A stretch of DNA of 64,000 nucleotides from Achromobacter sp. Root83 (GCF_001428845.1 NZ_LMIU01000001.1:372984-436983), one strand, 5' to 3'. Shown: positions 15,326 through 24,532, numbered from the stretch's first letter. Notes: generated from the letters alone by a model not told the origin. Program-made: numbers and translations.

Positions 15326-16648
15326 TCAATCGGCGCGGGGATTCAGCACGCGGGCGGCCTGCAGGCCGCTGCGCACCGCGCCTTCCAGCACGCCGGGGTA
15401 GCCGGTGTCGGTCCAGTCGCCGGCCAGCGCCAGCGTGGGCCACGGCGTGGAATTGAGCGGCCGCGTCAGGCCCGGCACCGCCGCGAAGGTGGCGCGCTTT
15501 TCGATGAACAGCTCGGCCGCCGATACTTCCGGCATGGGCGGCAGGCGCGAGGGATGGCTGGCCGCCTGCTCGGACACCTGGTCGATCATGGCTTCGATGA
15601 CCTGGCGGCGGTTGCGGTCGCCGATGCCGATGGCCGCGCTGGCCACCACGGCCAGTTCTCCCGCCTTGGTGTCGCCGGCCAATTGGGCGCGGTCGAACAA
15701 CCATTGGCCGGCATGGCCGCGGGCCGCATCTTCGCGCAGCATCATCATGGGTTCGGGCAGGCGCCAGGGCTCCGCCAGACGCAGATTCAGCGTGGCGATG
15801 GGCAGGTATTCGAACGCCTTCAGCGCTTCGAGCAAACCGGTGGCGCCGGCTTCGCGCAACGGCGCGTCCAGCAGGCGCGCCGCGAACGTGGGCGGCACGG
15901 CCAGCACGGCGGCGTCGAAGCGTTCCTGGTTGATATCGATGCCTTCGTTCGACGGGCGAAGCTGGCGCACGGTGCTGCCGTAGCGCATGGTGACCTGGCG
16001 CGCCGCGGCATCCGGCCAGAGCGCCGACAGGTCCGTGCAGGGCAGCAGCAGATCGCTGTCTTCGCGGGTGCCGGCAAGGCTGTCGCGCAGCACCCGGGCG
16101 AACAGCGCGGCGCTGGCGGTGGCGATCGGGGTGTTCAGCGCGGCCAGGCACAGGGGATCCCAGATCTGGCGGATCAGCGCGTCGGACTGCGCGTGATAGT
16201 GCAGCAGGTGCAGCACCGTCCAGTCGCGCGGCGGCATCCAGGACATGGCCTTCAGGCCGCGCATGAGGCGCAGCGTGGCAAGGCGGTCGCTCCACGAAAG
16301 GCCGCGGGCGCGCAGGATGGCCACCGCCATGTGCAAGGGCGCGGGCAGGCGCGGGGCCGACAGATGGAAACGGCCGTCCAGGCTGGCCAGCCGCAAGGGC
16401 CGGCGCATCAGCAGCGCGTCGGGGTTGCGCCCAACGCGGCGCATCAAGGCCAGCGTGTGGCGGTAGGCGCCGGACAGCAGGTGCTGGCCATTGTCCAGGG
16501 GCGCGTCGAAGTCGCCGTGGAACACGCGCCGGGCACGTCCGCCCGGGGTGTGGCCGGCCTCGAACACCGTGACCTTGGCGCCGGCTTCGCGCAGGGCGAC
16601 GCTGGCCGCCAGGCCGGCCCAGCCCGCGCCGATGACCGCGGCCTTCAC
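15326..16648 (-). CDS. hpnE: Hydroxysqualene dehydroxylase HpnE
   Basis: A 440-residue FAD amine-oxidase-like protein that reduces hydroxysqualene to squalene, the last step of the HpnCDE route. The N-terminus carries the dinucleotide fold GAGWAG (residues 7-12), FEAGHTPGGRAR, and a C-terminal FAD contact LAGDWTDTGYPGVLEGAV. The start is a GTG at 16648 that overlaps the hpnD stop as GTGA. A much longer in-frame reading extends to 17362, but it only shadows hpnD in another frame. The gene is last in hpnC-hpnD-hpnE on the minus strand. No squalene-hopene cyclase follows; the next gene is convergent pcaC. Confidence 0.92.
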   Translation of the reverse strand: MKAAVIGAGWAGLAASVALREAGAKVTVFEAGHTPGGRARRVFHGDFDAPLDNGQHLLSGAYRHTLALMRRVGRNPDALLMRRPLRLASLDGRFHLSAPRLPAPLHMAVAILRARGLSWSDRLATLRLMRGLKAMSWMPPRDWTVLHLLHYHAQSDALIRQIWDPLCLAALNTPIATASAALFARVLRDSLAGTREDSDLLLPCTDLSALWPDAAARQVTMRYGSTVRQLRPSNEGIDINQERFDAAVLAVPPTFAARLLDAPLREAGATGLLEALKAFEYLPIATLNLRLAEPWRLPEPMMMLREDAARGHAGQWLFDRAQLAGDTKAGELAVVASAAIGIGDRNRRQVIEAMIDQVSEQAASHPSRLPPMPEVSAAELFIEKRATFAAVPGLTRPLNSTPWPTLALAGDWTDTGYPGVLEGAVRSGLQAARVLNPRAD

Positions 16649-17508
16649 CGCGCCAACCGGCGGATCAGTCCGCGTCCACCGCCCACCCAGGTCTTCCAGG
16701 CAAGCCAGAGTTTGCGCAGCGGCGTGAGCGAAATGCGCTGGTGCAGCACCTGCCAGTTGTCGCGCTCGATCTCGTCGAGCAGCGCGTGATAGATGGCGGC
16801 CATCATCAGGCCGGGGCGTTGCGAACGGCGGTCGGCCTCGGGCAGGTTGCTCATTGCCTCGCGGTAGAGCTCGCGGGCGCGGTCGGCCTGGAACTTCATC
16901 AACGCGCTGAACCGTTCGGAATACTCGCCGTTCAGAATGTCCGAAGCCTTGACCTCGAACTGCTGCATGTCGTTGACCGGGATGTAGATGCGGCCGCGGC
17001 GGGCGTCGTCGCCGACGTCGCGGATGATGTTCGTCATCTGGAACGCCAGGCCCAGCTTCTCGGCGTAGACCAGCGTCTTGGGGTCGGAATAGCCAAATAC
17101 GCCGGCGGACAATTCGCCCACCACGCCGGCGGCGTGCCAGCAATATTTGCGCAGGCCGGGCCAGTCCAGGTAGCGGGTCTGGTCCAGATCCATTTCCATG
17201 CCGTCGACAACGGCCAGCAGGCGTTCGCGGGTGATGGAACAGCTTTGCAGGTGCGGCTGCAGGGCCCGCGTCACCGGGTGGTCGGGCTTGCCGTCGAACA
17301 TCTGGTCGACTTGCGTGCGCCACCACGCCAGCTTGATCCTGGCCAGCGAGGGGTCGGTGCATTCGTCGACCACGTCGTCCACTTCGCGGCAGTACGCGTA
17401 AAGGGCCGTGATGGCGCGCCGGCGTTCGGGCGGCAGGAACAGGAATGAATAGTAGAAGCTGGAACCGCTCTTGGCGGCTTTTTCCTGGCAGTACTCGTCA
17501 GGGGTCAT
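16645..17508 (-). CDS. hpnD: Presqualene diphosphate synthase HpnD
   Basis: A 287-residue trans-prenyltransferase condensing two farnesyl diphosphates to presqualene diphosphate. The first aspartate-rich motif DDVVDE (44-49) and second motif NIIRDVGDDARRGR carry the Mg-diphosphate sites, and RIYIPVND is typical of the squalene/phytoene synthase family. The ATG at 17508 lies 15 bp after hpnC; the short spacer is C-rich and shows no Shine-Dalgarno, so translation may depend on coupling. The stop overlaps the hpnE GTG start by 4 bp. Confidence 0.94.
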   Translation of the reverse strand: MTPDEYCQEKAAKSGSSFYYSFLFLPPERRRAITALYAYCREVDDVVDECTDPSLARIKLAWWRTQVDQMFDGKPDHPVTRALQPHLQSCSITRERLLAVVDGMEMDLDQTRYLDWPGLRKYCWHAAGVVGELSAGVFGYSDPKTLVYAEKLGLAFQMTNIIRDVGDDARRGRIYIPVNDMQQFEVKASDILNGEYSERFSALMKFQADRARELYREAMSNLPEADRRSQRPGLMMAAIYHALLDEIERDNWQVLHQRISLTPLRKLWLAWKTWVGGGRGLIRRLAR

Positions 17509-17523
17509 ATTAAGGGGGGCCTG

Positions 17524-18354
17524 TTACTTGATGGAGCGCCACAGCATGATGGCCCAATCTTTGGCGCCCAATTCGGGGCGATTCATGAATACATCGTAGC
17601 CGCTCGCCTCGATACGCTCCAGCACGCGCAGCCCGCCTTGCACCACCAGGCGCAGCTCCAGGCCGATACGGCCCGGCAGGCGGCGCGCCAGCGGAGCGCC
17701 GAAGTGTAGCAGCGCCCGCGTGCGGTCGACCTCGAACGCCATCAGCTCGCGCCAGGCGGGGGTCAGGCGGCAGGCGGCCAGGTCGTCGTCCGTGACGCCG
17801 TGGCGGCGCAGGTCTTCCTGCGGCAGATAGACGCGCTGCTTGTGCCAGTCCACGCGGACATCCTGCCAGAAGTTCACCAGTTGCAGTCCGGTGCAGATGG
17901 CGTCGGATTCCGCCACGTTCTGAGGAGTGGTCGCGTCGAACAGGTGCAGCATCAGCCGCCCGACCGGGTTGGCCGAGCGCGAACAATAATCCGTGAGCGT
18001 GGCGTAGTCTTCGTAGCGCTTGACTTCGATGTCCTGCTCGAAGGCCGACAAAAGGTCATAGAAGGGCGTGATGGGCAACTGATGCCGGGCGATGGTGGCG
18101 GCAAGCGGCGTGAAGATGTCGGCCAGCGGCGGCAGGCCGGGCGCCGGGGGCGTGCCCGGTTCCGCGCCGATGCGATGAAGTTCGGTACGAAACGCGGCCA
18201 GCTGGCTCAGGCGTTCGGCGTCGGTCGCGCTGCCTTCATCGGCGATATCGTCCGCGGCGCGGGCGAACCGGTAGATATCGGTCACGGCGCCGCGCAGCCT
18301 GCGCGGCAGCAGCAGCGAGGCGACGGGAAAGTTCTCGTAGTGATCGATGGACAT
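17524..18354 (-). CDS. hpnC: Hydroxysqualene synthase HpnC
   Basis: A 276-residue squalene/phytoene-synthase family protein that converts presqualene diphosphate to hydroxysqualene. MSIDHYENFPVASLLLP is a characteristic HpnC N-terminus. The first aspartate motif is present as ARAADDIADEG, and the second region reads LVNFWQDVRVDWHKQRVYLP. It heads the hpnCDE operon and is divergent from alr (131 bp spacer). The product squalene could feed hopanoids or be used as a membrane lipid itself. Confidence 0.93.
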   Translation of the reverse strand: MSIDHYENFPVASLLLPRRLRGAVTDIYRFARAADDIADEGSATDAERLSQLAAFRTELHRIGAEPGTPPAPGLPPLADIFTPLAATIARHQLPITPFYDLLSAFEQDIEVKRYEDYATLTDYCSRSANPVGRLMLHLFDATTPQNVAESDAICTGLQLVNFWQDVRVDWHKQRVYLPQEDLRRHGVTDDDLAACRLTPAWRELMAFEVDRTRALLHFGAPLARRLPGRIGLELRLVVQGGLRVLERIEASGYDVFMNRPELGAKDWAIMLWRSIK

Positions 18355-18484
18355 AGGCTAGGTGTACGGATGGGGCGCAAAGGGCCGTATTTGCTTCATT
18401 TTAGAGTAGTCGTTTTCCCATGACATGGCCCCATGCCGCGGGCGCGGCGATCAGTTAGACTTGAACGCCACAGGATCTCACATC

Positions 18485-19612
18485 ATGCCGCGCCCAATAT
18501 CCGCCACTGTTTCCGTTTCCGCGCTTGCGCACAATCTTGCCGCCGTGCGCCGCCACCTCGACCAGACCGCCGCCGCCGCCTCCGGCGTGCCGCCCTCGAT
18601 CTGGGCGGTGATCAAGGCCAACGCCTATGGGCACGGCATCGAGCAGGCGGTCGCGGGGTTTTCAAAGGCCCAGGGCCTGGCGATGCTCGACCTGGATGAA
18701 GCCGTGCGTTGCCGCGAGGCCGGCTGGGGCGGGCCCATCCTGCTGCTGGAGGGGTTTTTCAACCCGTCCGACCTCGACATCATCGACCGCTACCACCTGA
18801 GCACCACGGTGCATCATCGCGAACAATTGGACATGCTTGCCCGCGCGCGCTTTTCGCGCCGCGTCGACATCATGCTCAAGCTCAACAGCGGCATGAACCG
18901 GCTGGGCTTCAGCCCGGCGGCCTATCCTGCCGCGTATGAACGCGCCACGTTGCTGCAACAGCAAGGCACGCTGGGCTCGGTGGGCAAGATGACCCACTTC
19001 GCCTGCGCCGACGGCCCGCAGGGCGTGAATGAGCAGCTCAGTGTCTTCAATTCGGTGACGCATAAGCTGCCGGGCGCCATCAGCGTCTGCAACTCCGCCG
19101 CCACGCTGCGTTTCGCGGATATCGCGGTGGGATCCGAAACCCAGACGCATTGGGTACGGCCGGGCATCTGCCTGTACGGGGCCTCGCCGTTCGCGGACGC
19201 CGAGGGCTCGGCATTCGGCCTGAAGCCGGCGATGTCGCTGAATTCCGAAATCATCGCGGTGCAAGAGCTCAAGGCCGGCGATTCGGTCGGCTACGGGGCG
19301 CTCTTTCGCGCCGAACGCGCCATGCGCATCGGCATCGTGGCCTGCGGCTACGCCGACGGCTACCCGCGCCACGCCACCACGGGCACGCCAGTGGTGGTGG
19401 CGGGCATACGGACCCAGCTCGTGGGCCGGGTGTCCATGGACATGCTGATCGTCGATCTGGGGCCGGTTCCCTCCGCGGGCGTGGGGGCTCCGGTGTCGCT
19501 GTGGGGCGAAGACGGCCCCTCCGTGGACGAGGTGGCCCAGGCGGCCGGCACCATCGGCTACGAACTGCTCTGCGCCCTGGCGCCGCGCGTTTCGGTCACC
19601 CGCGACGCCTGA
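18485..19612 (+). CDS. alr: Alanine racemase
   Basis: A 375-residue PLP enzyme interconverting L- and D-alanine for peptidoglycan. [25 protein letters not shown] leads to [11 protein letters not shown], with the PLP lysine at Lys44. The C-terminal domain shows [10 protein letters not shown] (catalytic tyrosine region) and CGYADGYPR. The ATG at 18485 matches the family N-terminus; an upstream ATG at 18425 would add 20 unrelated residues. The gene is divergent from hpnC. It may correspond to dadX, but no dadA is nearby. Two tandem hairpins, the second with a T-run, follow about 85-135 bp after the stop. Confidence 0.93.
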   Translation: MPRPISATVSVSALAHNLAAVRRHLDQTAAAASGVPPSIWAVIKANAYGHGIEQAVAGFSKAQGLAMLDLDEAVRCREAGWGGPILLLEGFFNPSDLDIIDRYHLSTTVHHREQLDMLARARFSRRVDIMLKLNSGMNRLGFSPAAYPAAYERATLLQQQGTLGSVGKMTHFACADGPQGVNEQLSVFNSVTHKLPGAISVCNSAATLRFADIAVGSETQTHWVRPGICLYGASPFADAEGSAFGLKPAMSLNSEIIAVQELKAGDSVGYGALFRAERAMRIGIVACGYADGYPRHATTGTPVVVAGIRTQLVGRVSMDMLIVDLGPVPSAGVGAPVSLWGEDGPSVDEVAQAAGTIGYELLCALAPRVSVTRDA

Positions 19613-19694
19613 ACCGGACCCCAGGCCGGGCCGCCGGCCGCGGTTCGCCCGGCGTCCAGCGTGCAAGAATTGCTACGCAATTTACAAGACAGGG

Positions 19695-19746
19695 GACACC
19701 CGGATGGTGTCTACTGGGGGAACCGGGCGCTCAAGCGCCCGTTTTT
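19695..19746 (+). terminator. Two tandem hairpins, second a Rho-independent terminator
   Basis: Hairpin 1 is GACACC/GGTGTC (19695-19700 and 19706-19711, loop CGGAT). Hairpin 2 is CGGGCGC/GCGCCCG (19724-19730 and 19735-19741, loop TCAA) followed by TTTTT. The second is a good intrinsic terminator for alr transcripts. The two-hairpin layout in the 166-bp gap also resembles the 3' part of a small RNA; see findings. Confidence 0.75.
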
Positions 19747-19778
19747 GACCAAGAAAACAGACTGCGAGGTTTCGATCC

Positions 19779-20498
19779 ATGAAGGACAAATGCGTGCTCA
19801 TCACGGGCGCCACCAAAGGCATCGGCTGGGCGCTTACTCAGCGGCTGTCCGACATGGGCTGTCACGTCGTGGGCATTGCCCGCAACACGACCGATGTGGA
19901 TTTTCCCGGCTATCTGTACGCCTGTGACCTGGCGGACGCCGGCCGCACCGAAGAAGTCCTGCGCGAAATCCGCGACAAATTCCCGGTCGACGCCGTCGTC
20001 AACAATGTCGGCATCGCCTCGCCGCAACCGCTCGGCGAGATCGACCTGGCCACGCTGTATAACGTGCTGGACCTGAACGTGCGCGTGGCGGTGCAGGTCA
20101 CGCAGGCCTTCATCGAATCCATGAAAGTGCGCCGCGCCGGCCGCATCGTCAACGTCGTCAGCCGCGCCATTCACGGCGGCCTGGACCGTACCGCCTATTC
20201 GGCCGCCAAGAGCGCGCTGGTGGGCTGCACGCGCACGTGGGCGCTGGAGCTTGCCGAATACGGCGTCACCGCCAACGCGGTCGCGCCCGGCCCGATCGAA
20301 ACCGAAATGTTCCGCGCCACTCGGCCCGCGGGCAGCGAAGGCGAAAAACGCGCGCTGGCGTCGGTCCCCATGAAGCGCCTGGGCACGCCGGCCGAAGTGG
20401 CCGCCGCCATCGCCTTCCTGCTGTCCGACGACGCGGGCTTCATCACCGGCCAGGTGCTGGGCGTGGACGGCGGTGGCAGCGTCGCCGGGCGTTCGTAG
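19779..20498 (+). CDS. SDR-family oxidoreductase
   Basis: A 239-residue classical short-chain dehydrogenase. The cofactor motif TGATKGIG lies at about residues 9-16, with NNVG (after VDAVV), a catalytic Ser in VNVVSRAI and YSAAK for the Tyr/Lys pair, then APGPIETEMF and the C-terminal VDGGGSVAGRS. The Arg35 of IARN after the second strand suggests NADP(H) preference. It resembles FabG-like 3-oxoacyl reductases, but the substrate is not defined. It has its own strong terminator (20523-20548) and an upstream terminator, so it is probably monocistronic. Confidence 0.88.
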   Translation: MKDKCVLITGATKGIGWALTQRLSDMGCHVVGIARNTTDVDFPGYLYACDLADAGRTEEVLREIRDKFPVDAVVNNVGIASPQPLGEIDLATLYNVLDLNVRVAVQVTQAFIESMKVRRAGRIVNVVSRAIHGGLDRTAYSAAKSALVGCTRTWALELAEYGVTANAVAPGPIETEMFRATRPAGSEGEKRALASVPMKRLGTPAEVAAAIAFLLSDDAGFITGQVLGVDGGGSVAGRS

Positions 20499-20522
20499 GC
20501 CCGACGTTGCGCCTCATCCAGA

Positions 20523-20548
20523 ACGCACCTTCGGGTGCGTTTTTTTTT
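20523..20548 (+). terminator. Rho-independent terminator
   Basis: ACGCACC (20523-20529), loop TTCG, GGTGCGT (20534-20540), then eight further T residues. It lies 24 bp after the SDR stop and just before the convergent hpaI end at 20553. Confidence 0.93.
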
Positions 20549-20552
20549 GCTG

Positions 20553-21353
20553 TCAGTACGGACCCTTGGCCGCCTCGACCGCCTTCAGGTCCTTGAACTC
20601 GCCCGCCAGGCTTTCCGCCGCGCGCGCCAGCAGCACGGCGTCCACGCCCACGGCGACGAAGGTCGCGCCCAGCGCCAGGTAGTGTTTGGCCTGCGCCACG
20701 CCGCCGTGCAGGATGCCGGCGGCCTTGCCCGAACGCACGATGCGGGTGATGGCGGCGTCGATGGTCTTCAAGACCGCCGGGTGGTCCGGCTGTCCCAGGT
20801 ATCCCATGCTTGCCGACAGATCTGCCGGGCCAATGAAGACGCCGTCCACGCCGTCCACCGCCAGGATCTCGTCCAGTGCCTCCACGCCTTGCGGAGTTTC
20901 GATCTGCACCAGCACGCACATCTCGCCGTTGGCGCGTTCCAGGTAGTTCGGGATGCGGTTCCAGCGCGACGAACGCGCCAGCGCGCTACCCACGCCGCGC
21001 ATGCCTTGCGGCGGATAGCGCACGGACGCCACCGCGGCGGCGGCTTCCTGGGCGGACTGGATCATGGGCACCAGCAGCGTCTGCGCGCCGGTGTCCAGGA
21101 TCTGCTTGATCTGGACCGGGTCGTTCCAGGCCGGCCGCACCACCGGCGCCACCGGGTAGGCTGCCACGGACTGCAGTTGGGCCAGGGTGGAGTCCAGCGT
21201 GTTGGGGGCGTGCTCGCCGTCGATCAGCAGCCAGTCGAAGCCGGCGCCGGCAAGGATTTCCGAGGTATAGGCGCTGGCCAGGCCGGCCCACAGGCCGATC
21301 TGGGGTTTGCCGTCGCGCAAGGCTTGCTTGAAGGTATTGGTCAGGATGTCCAT
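20553..21353 (-). CDS. hpaI: 4-hydroxy-2-oxoheptanedioate aldolase HpaI
   Basis: A 266-residue class II pyruvate aldolase closely resembling E. coli C HpaI (262 residues): [23 protein letters not shown] (catalytic His), [14 protein letters not shown] (Arg), [38 protein letters not shown] (metal Glu), [13 protein letters not shown] (metal Asp). It cleaves 4-hydroxy-2-oxoheptane-1,7-dioate to pyruvate and succinic semialdehyde, the last step of homoprotocatechuate breakdown. The start at 21353 matches the family; an upstream ATG at 21404 would add 17 residues. hpaR is immediately upstream, but the other hpa genes are not in this window. Confidence 0.92.
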   Translation of the reverse strand: MDILTNTFKQALRDGKPQIGLWAGLASAYTSEILAGAGFDWLLIDGEHAPNTLDSTLAQLQSVAAYPVAPVVRPAWNDPVQIKQILDTGAQTLLVPMIQSAQEAAAAVASVRYPPQGMRGVGSALARSSRWNRIPNYLERANGEMCVLVQIETPQGVEALDEILAVDGVDGVFIGPADLSASMGYLGQPDHPAVLKTIDAAITRIVRSGKAAGILHGGVAQAKHYLALGATFVAVGVDAVLLARAAESLAGEFKDLKAVEAAKGPY

Positions 21354-21425
21354 GGACTGCGGGCCGATTGGATGAAATGACAGTGGGCGGAACCTGGCCT
21401 GCATGGCGTGGCCATGCGATCCAGG

Positions 21426-21884
21426 CTAGGTGGATTCGTGCGGCCCGGGAGCGTCGCGCCGGATCAGATCGGCCATGGCGTCCACGTCGCGGTACAGGCG
21501 GTCCAGCAACTCCTTGCCGATCTTGTCTTCGATTTCCTGGTACTTCGCATCCACCAGGGGGCGCATGCGGTCGATGAGCTTGTTGCTCTTGGCCGTCAGG
21601 GAAATTTCCTGGCGCCGCTGATCGGCATTGGAGCGCGCGCGCTTGATCAAGCCCTGCTCTTCCATGCCGGCCAGCATGCGGGTGAGGCTGGGGCTCAGGA
21701 TCTGGCAACGGCGGGCGATCTGGTTGGGTTCCATGGCGCCCGCTTCGCTCAAGGTGCGCAACACCCGCCATTGCTGCTCGCTGACGCCGGCCGCGTGCAA
21801 AATCGGACGGAAATGCGCCATCAGGGTTTCGCGCGCGTATAGCAGCAGGTGGGGAAGATTGCGGTGGTTGAAGCTCGGACTCAT
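21426..21884 (-). CDS. hpaR: HpaR, MarR-family repressor of homoprotocatechuate degradation
   Basis: A 152-residue winged-helix MarR protein: NHRNLPHLLLYARETLM, SEQQWRVLRTLSEAGAMEPNQ, LSPSLTRMLAGMEEQGLI and ARSNADQRRQEISLT. The length and N-terminus match HpaR/HpcR. HpaR represses hpa meta-cleavage genes and is relieved by the aromatic substrates. It lies 72 bp upstream of hpaI on the same strand, so it may control hpaI locally. The gap between it and the gene at 22002 (also minus) shows no clear operator palindrome to me. Confidence 0.88.
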   Translation of the reverse strand: MSPSFNHRNLPHLLLYARETLMAHFRPILHAAGVSEQQWRVLRTLSEAGAMEPNQIARRCQILSPSLTRMLAGMEEQGLIKRARSNADQRRQEISLTAKSNKLIDRMRPLVDAKYQEIEDKIGKELLDRLYRDVDAMADLIRRDAPGPHEST

Positions 21885-22001
21885 GGCGGCAATGTTAGCA
21901 AGAAGCCATCCGAAAACTGACCAGATTTACTGCGCGGCCGGCCGTCGTAACCGTTGTATGAACGGCCACGGCGGGGGCCTGTTTTGGGGCCGGATCGGCG
22001 G

Positions 22002-22637
22002 TCACGCCGGATTCTGCCGGGCCAGTTCCTGCAGGTCGTCAGGCAGGGCGAAGTCAGGCGCGCCCTGCTGCAATTGGCGCAACGCCTGCACGGCTTCTTC
22101 TTCGCGGTCGTTCACGATCAAGGCCCGGATCTGGGCCACGCTGGCCTCGATGTCTTGTTCGGTGAAGGCCACGGGCGCAGCGGGGGCGGCAGGTTCGGCC
22201 TGCGCGCTGTCGGCGGCGGCCGCTTCCGGGGCGGCGGGACTTTCCGCCGTGGCGGGAGAGGGCGGGCTTGGAGCGGGTTCGGCCTGGGGCGCGACGACGC
22301 GCTGCATGACCGGCGCGGCCGGCTGAGGCTCCGCAACAACGGGTTGCGGCGCGGGAGCGCGTGCCGGTGAGGCGTCGGATTCTTGCGGGGCGATCAACTG
22401 CGTGTTGAGGTCGGGCAGGTCGTCGGCTTCGCGCATGTCGGTCCAGGCGAAGAGGCCCGCCACCATCACCGCGCATGCGGCCGCGCCCCACCCGGGGTGC
22501 CAGCTATGGCCAGGGTGCCAGCGCCGCCGCACCGCCGCGTCCAGTTCGGGACTGGTCCCGGGGCCGGGCTTGCGATACAGGGCGCGCAGATCCCGTTCGT
22601 CGTCTTCATCGTAAGGGGGGCGATAGGTAATGCTCAT
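22002..22637 (-). CDS. Proline/alanine-rich single-pass membrane protein of unknown function
   Basis: A 211-residue protein not recognised by family. It has an acidic/basic cytoplasmic N-terminus (YDEDDERDLRALYR), one membrane segment at about 49-65 (WGAAACAVMVAGLFAW), then a long Pro/Ala/Glu-rich periplasmic linker (about 80-150), and a short C-terminal helical region (about 155-208: TEQDIEASVAQIRALIV, AVQALRQLQQ, LPDDLQELARQ). This layout resembles spacer-type anti-sigma or TonB-like scaffolds, but nothing specific is conserved enough to name. GAGGAG 7 bp upstream supports ATG 22637. A long intergenic region lies upstream. Confidence 0.7.
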   Translation of the reverse strand: MSITYRPPYDEDDERDLRALYRKPGPGTSPELDAAVRRRWHPGHSWHPGWGAAACAVMVAGLFAWTDMREADDLPDLNTQLIAPQESDASPARAPAPQPVVAEPQPAAPVMQRVVAPQAEPAPSPPSPATAESPAAPEAAAADSAQAEPAAPAAPVAFTEQDIEASVAQIRALIVNDREEEAVQALRQLQQGAPDFALPDDLQELARQNPA

Positions 22638-23072
22638 GCGCGTACTCCTCGCGCATACGCCTAGTGGCCGGGCGTATGGCGTTTGACCTCTGCGTGCGCC
22701 GCGCCGGTGGTCCGGCGATCTCGTCGTGGCTCGGGTCTTGTTCCGGTGTAGGCGGCCTCGTGGAAGGCCGCAAGTTGATTGCGCCGCGATTTCCGCTGCC
22801 GCGCCCCGGGGGGCGGCTTGGCTTGAGAATGCCGTCCTGGACTGGACGGTTCGACAATGCGCTGCACCTTTCGATTATGCGCGATTTGAAAAGATCCGGC
22901 AGGAAATTTCTTGTGTTTGCATCATGTAACTTCGGGCCGTCCCTTTTTGTGAAAGCAAAATGACAGCGGGCCGCGCCGATGCGGTGCGCACTGGATTCAA
23001 CGCGGGCTGAAAAACGCGCGCTGCCGCGGCCGCCCCGCGCCGCCGCGCCGGGTTGCCGGTACACTTTCGCGC
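22638..23072. other. Gene-free intergenic region between 22002 gene and radA
   Basis: A 435-bp divergent spacer without a credible gene; small open frames here have no Shine-Dalgarno and unusual composition. It holds a hairpin GCGGCCT/AGGCCGC (22752-22758 and 22765-22771) and a lower-GC stretch at about 22885-22960 where promoters for either neighbour could lie. I see no convincing -35/-10 pair. Confidence 0.5.
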
Positions 23073-24434
23073 ATGGCCAAATCCCGAACCGTATACGTGT
23101 GCGCCGACTGCGGCGGCACTACCCCGAAGTGGCAGGGCAAATGCCCGCATTGCAACGCCTGGAACACCCTGGAAGAAACGGTGGAATCGTCGACGCCCGC
23201 CGCGTCGGCCCACCGCTATGCGCCCCTGGCCTCCACCAGCCCCGTGCGCAGCCTGTCCGAGATCGAGGCCCGCGAAACGCCGCGCCAGCCCACCGGACTC
23301 GAAGAGTTCGACCGTGTGCTGGGCGGCGGCCTGGTCGCCGGCGCGGTGGTGCTCATCGGCGGTGATCCCGGCATCGGCAAGTCGACGCTGCTGCTGCAGG
23401 CGCTGGCCTCGCTTTCCGAAACCTCCAACGTGCTGTATGTGACCGGCGAGGAATCCGCCGAGCAGGTGGCGCTGCGCGCGCGCCGGCTGGGCTTGCAGAC
23501 GGGCAATGTCAATCTGCTGGCGGAAATCCGGCTGGAAGCCATCCAGTCCGCGGTGTCGGAGCAAAAGCCCACCGTTGCCGTCATCGACTCGATCCAGACC
23601 CTCTACAGCGGCGAACTCAGCGCCGCGCCAGGTTCGGTGTCGCAGGTGCGCGAATGCGCGGCGCAACTGACGCGCCTGGCCAAGCAGACCGGCATCGCCA
23701 TCGTCATGATCGGCCACGTCACGAAGGACGGCGCGCTGGCCGGCCCGCGCGTGCTGGAGCACATCGTGGACACGGTGCTGTACTTCGAAGGCGATACGCA
23801 TTCGTCCTTCCGGCTGGTGCGCGCCTTCAAGAACCGGTTCGGCGCGGTCAATGAGCTTGGCGTCTTCGCCATGACGGACCGGGGCCTGCGCGGCGTGGCC
23901 AATCCGTCCGCCTTGTTCCTGTCGCAACACGAGCAGCAGGTGGCGGGCTCGTGCGTGATGGCTACCCAGGAAGGCACGCGTCCGCTGCTGGTCGAGATCC
24001 AGGCGCTGGTGGACAGTTCCCACGCGCCCAACCCGCGCCGCCTGACGGTGGGGCTGGAAGGCAACCGCCTGGCCATGCTGCTGGCGGTGCTGCACCGGCA
24101 CGCGGGGGTGTCCACATTCGACCAGGACGTTTTCGTCAATGCGGTGGGCGGCGTGCGCATCACGGAGCCCGCGGCCGACTTGCCGGTCCTGCTGGCCATC
24201 ATGTCCTCGTTGCGCGACAAGCCTTTGCCGCGCGGGCTGATCGCCTTCGGCGAAGTCGGCCTGGCCGGCGAGATCCGGCCCGCGCCGCGCGGTCAGGAGC
24301 GTCTGCGCGAAGCCGCCAAGCTGGGATTCTCGATCGCCTTGATCCCCAAGGCCAACGCGCCGCGCCAGCCTATCGAGGGGCTGGAAATCTGGGCCGTGGA
24401 CCGCTTGGACGGCGCGCTGGACAAGCTGCGCTGA
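23073..24434 (+). CDS. radA: DNA repair protein RadA
   Basis: A 453-residue RecA-like branch-migration helicase. An N-terminal C4 zinc finger (Cys10, Cys13, Cys24, Cys27) is followed by the ATPase core with Walker A GGDPGIGKST (96-105), Walker B VAVIDSIQTL, the RadA-specific KNRFG motif (FKNRFGAVNELG), and a C-terminal Lon-like domain (GLAGEIRPAPRGQERLREA). It acts in recombination intermediates. The length matches E. coli RadA (460). ATG 23073 is the family start. A weak hairpin with a T/C-rich tail follows the stop. Confidence 0.96.
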   Translation: MAKSRTVYVCADCGGTTPKWQGKCPHCNAWNTLEETVESSTPAASAHRYAPLASTSPVRSLSEIEARETPRQPTGLEEFDRVLGGGLVAGAVVLIGGDPGIGKSTLLLQALASLSETSNVLYVTGEESAEQVALRARRLGLQTGNVNLLAEIRLEAIQSAVSEQKPTVAVIDSIQTLYSGELSAAPGSVSQVRECAAQLTRLAKQTGIAIVMIGHVTKDGALAGPRVLEHIVDTVLYFEGDTHSSFRLVRAFKNRFGAVNELGVFAMTDRGLRGVANPSALFLSQHEQQVAGSCVMATQEGTRPLLVEIQALVDSSHAPNPRRLTVGLEGNRLAMLLAVLHRHAGVSTFDQDVFVNAVGGVRITEPAADLPVLLAIMSSLRDKPLPRGLIAFGEVGLAGEIRPAPRGQERLREAAKLGFSIALIPKANAPRQPIEGLEIWAVDRLDGALDKLR

Positions 24435-24532
24435 TTCCTCGGATCCGCCACGCACCGGCCGCAAGCGACGGCCTTTCTTCTTCACTTTCTGATTGCCCGG
24501 TCTGAATCCGGCCGGGCCTGCTGGAGCAAGAC

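Noticed and set aside
16649..17362. N-terminal extension of HpnE to 678 residues
   Set aside because: The extra 238 codons lie inside hpnD in another frame. The dinucleotide fold begins right after the GTG at 16648 that overlaps the hpnD stop.
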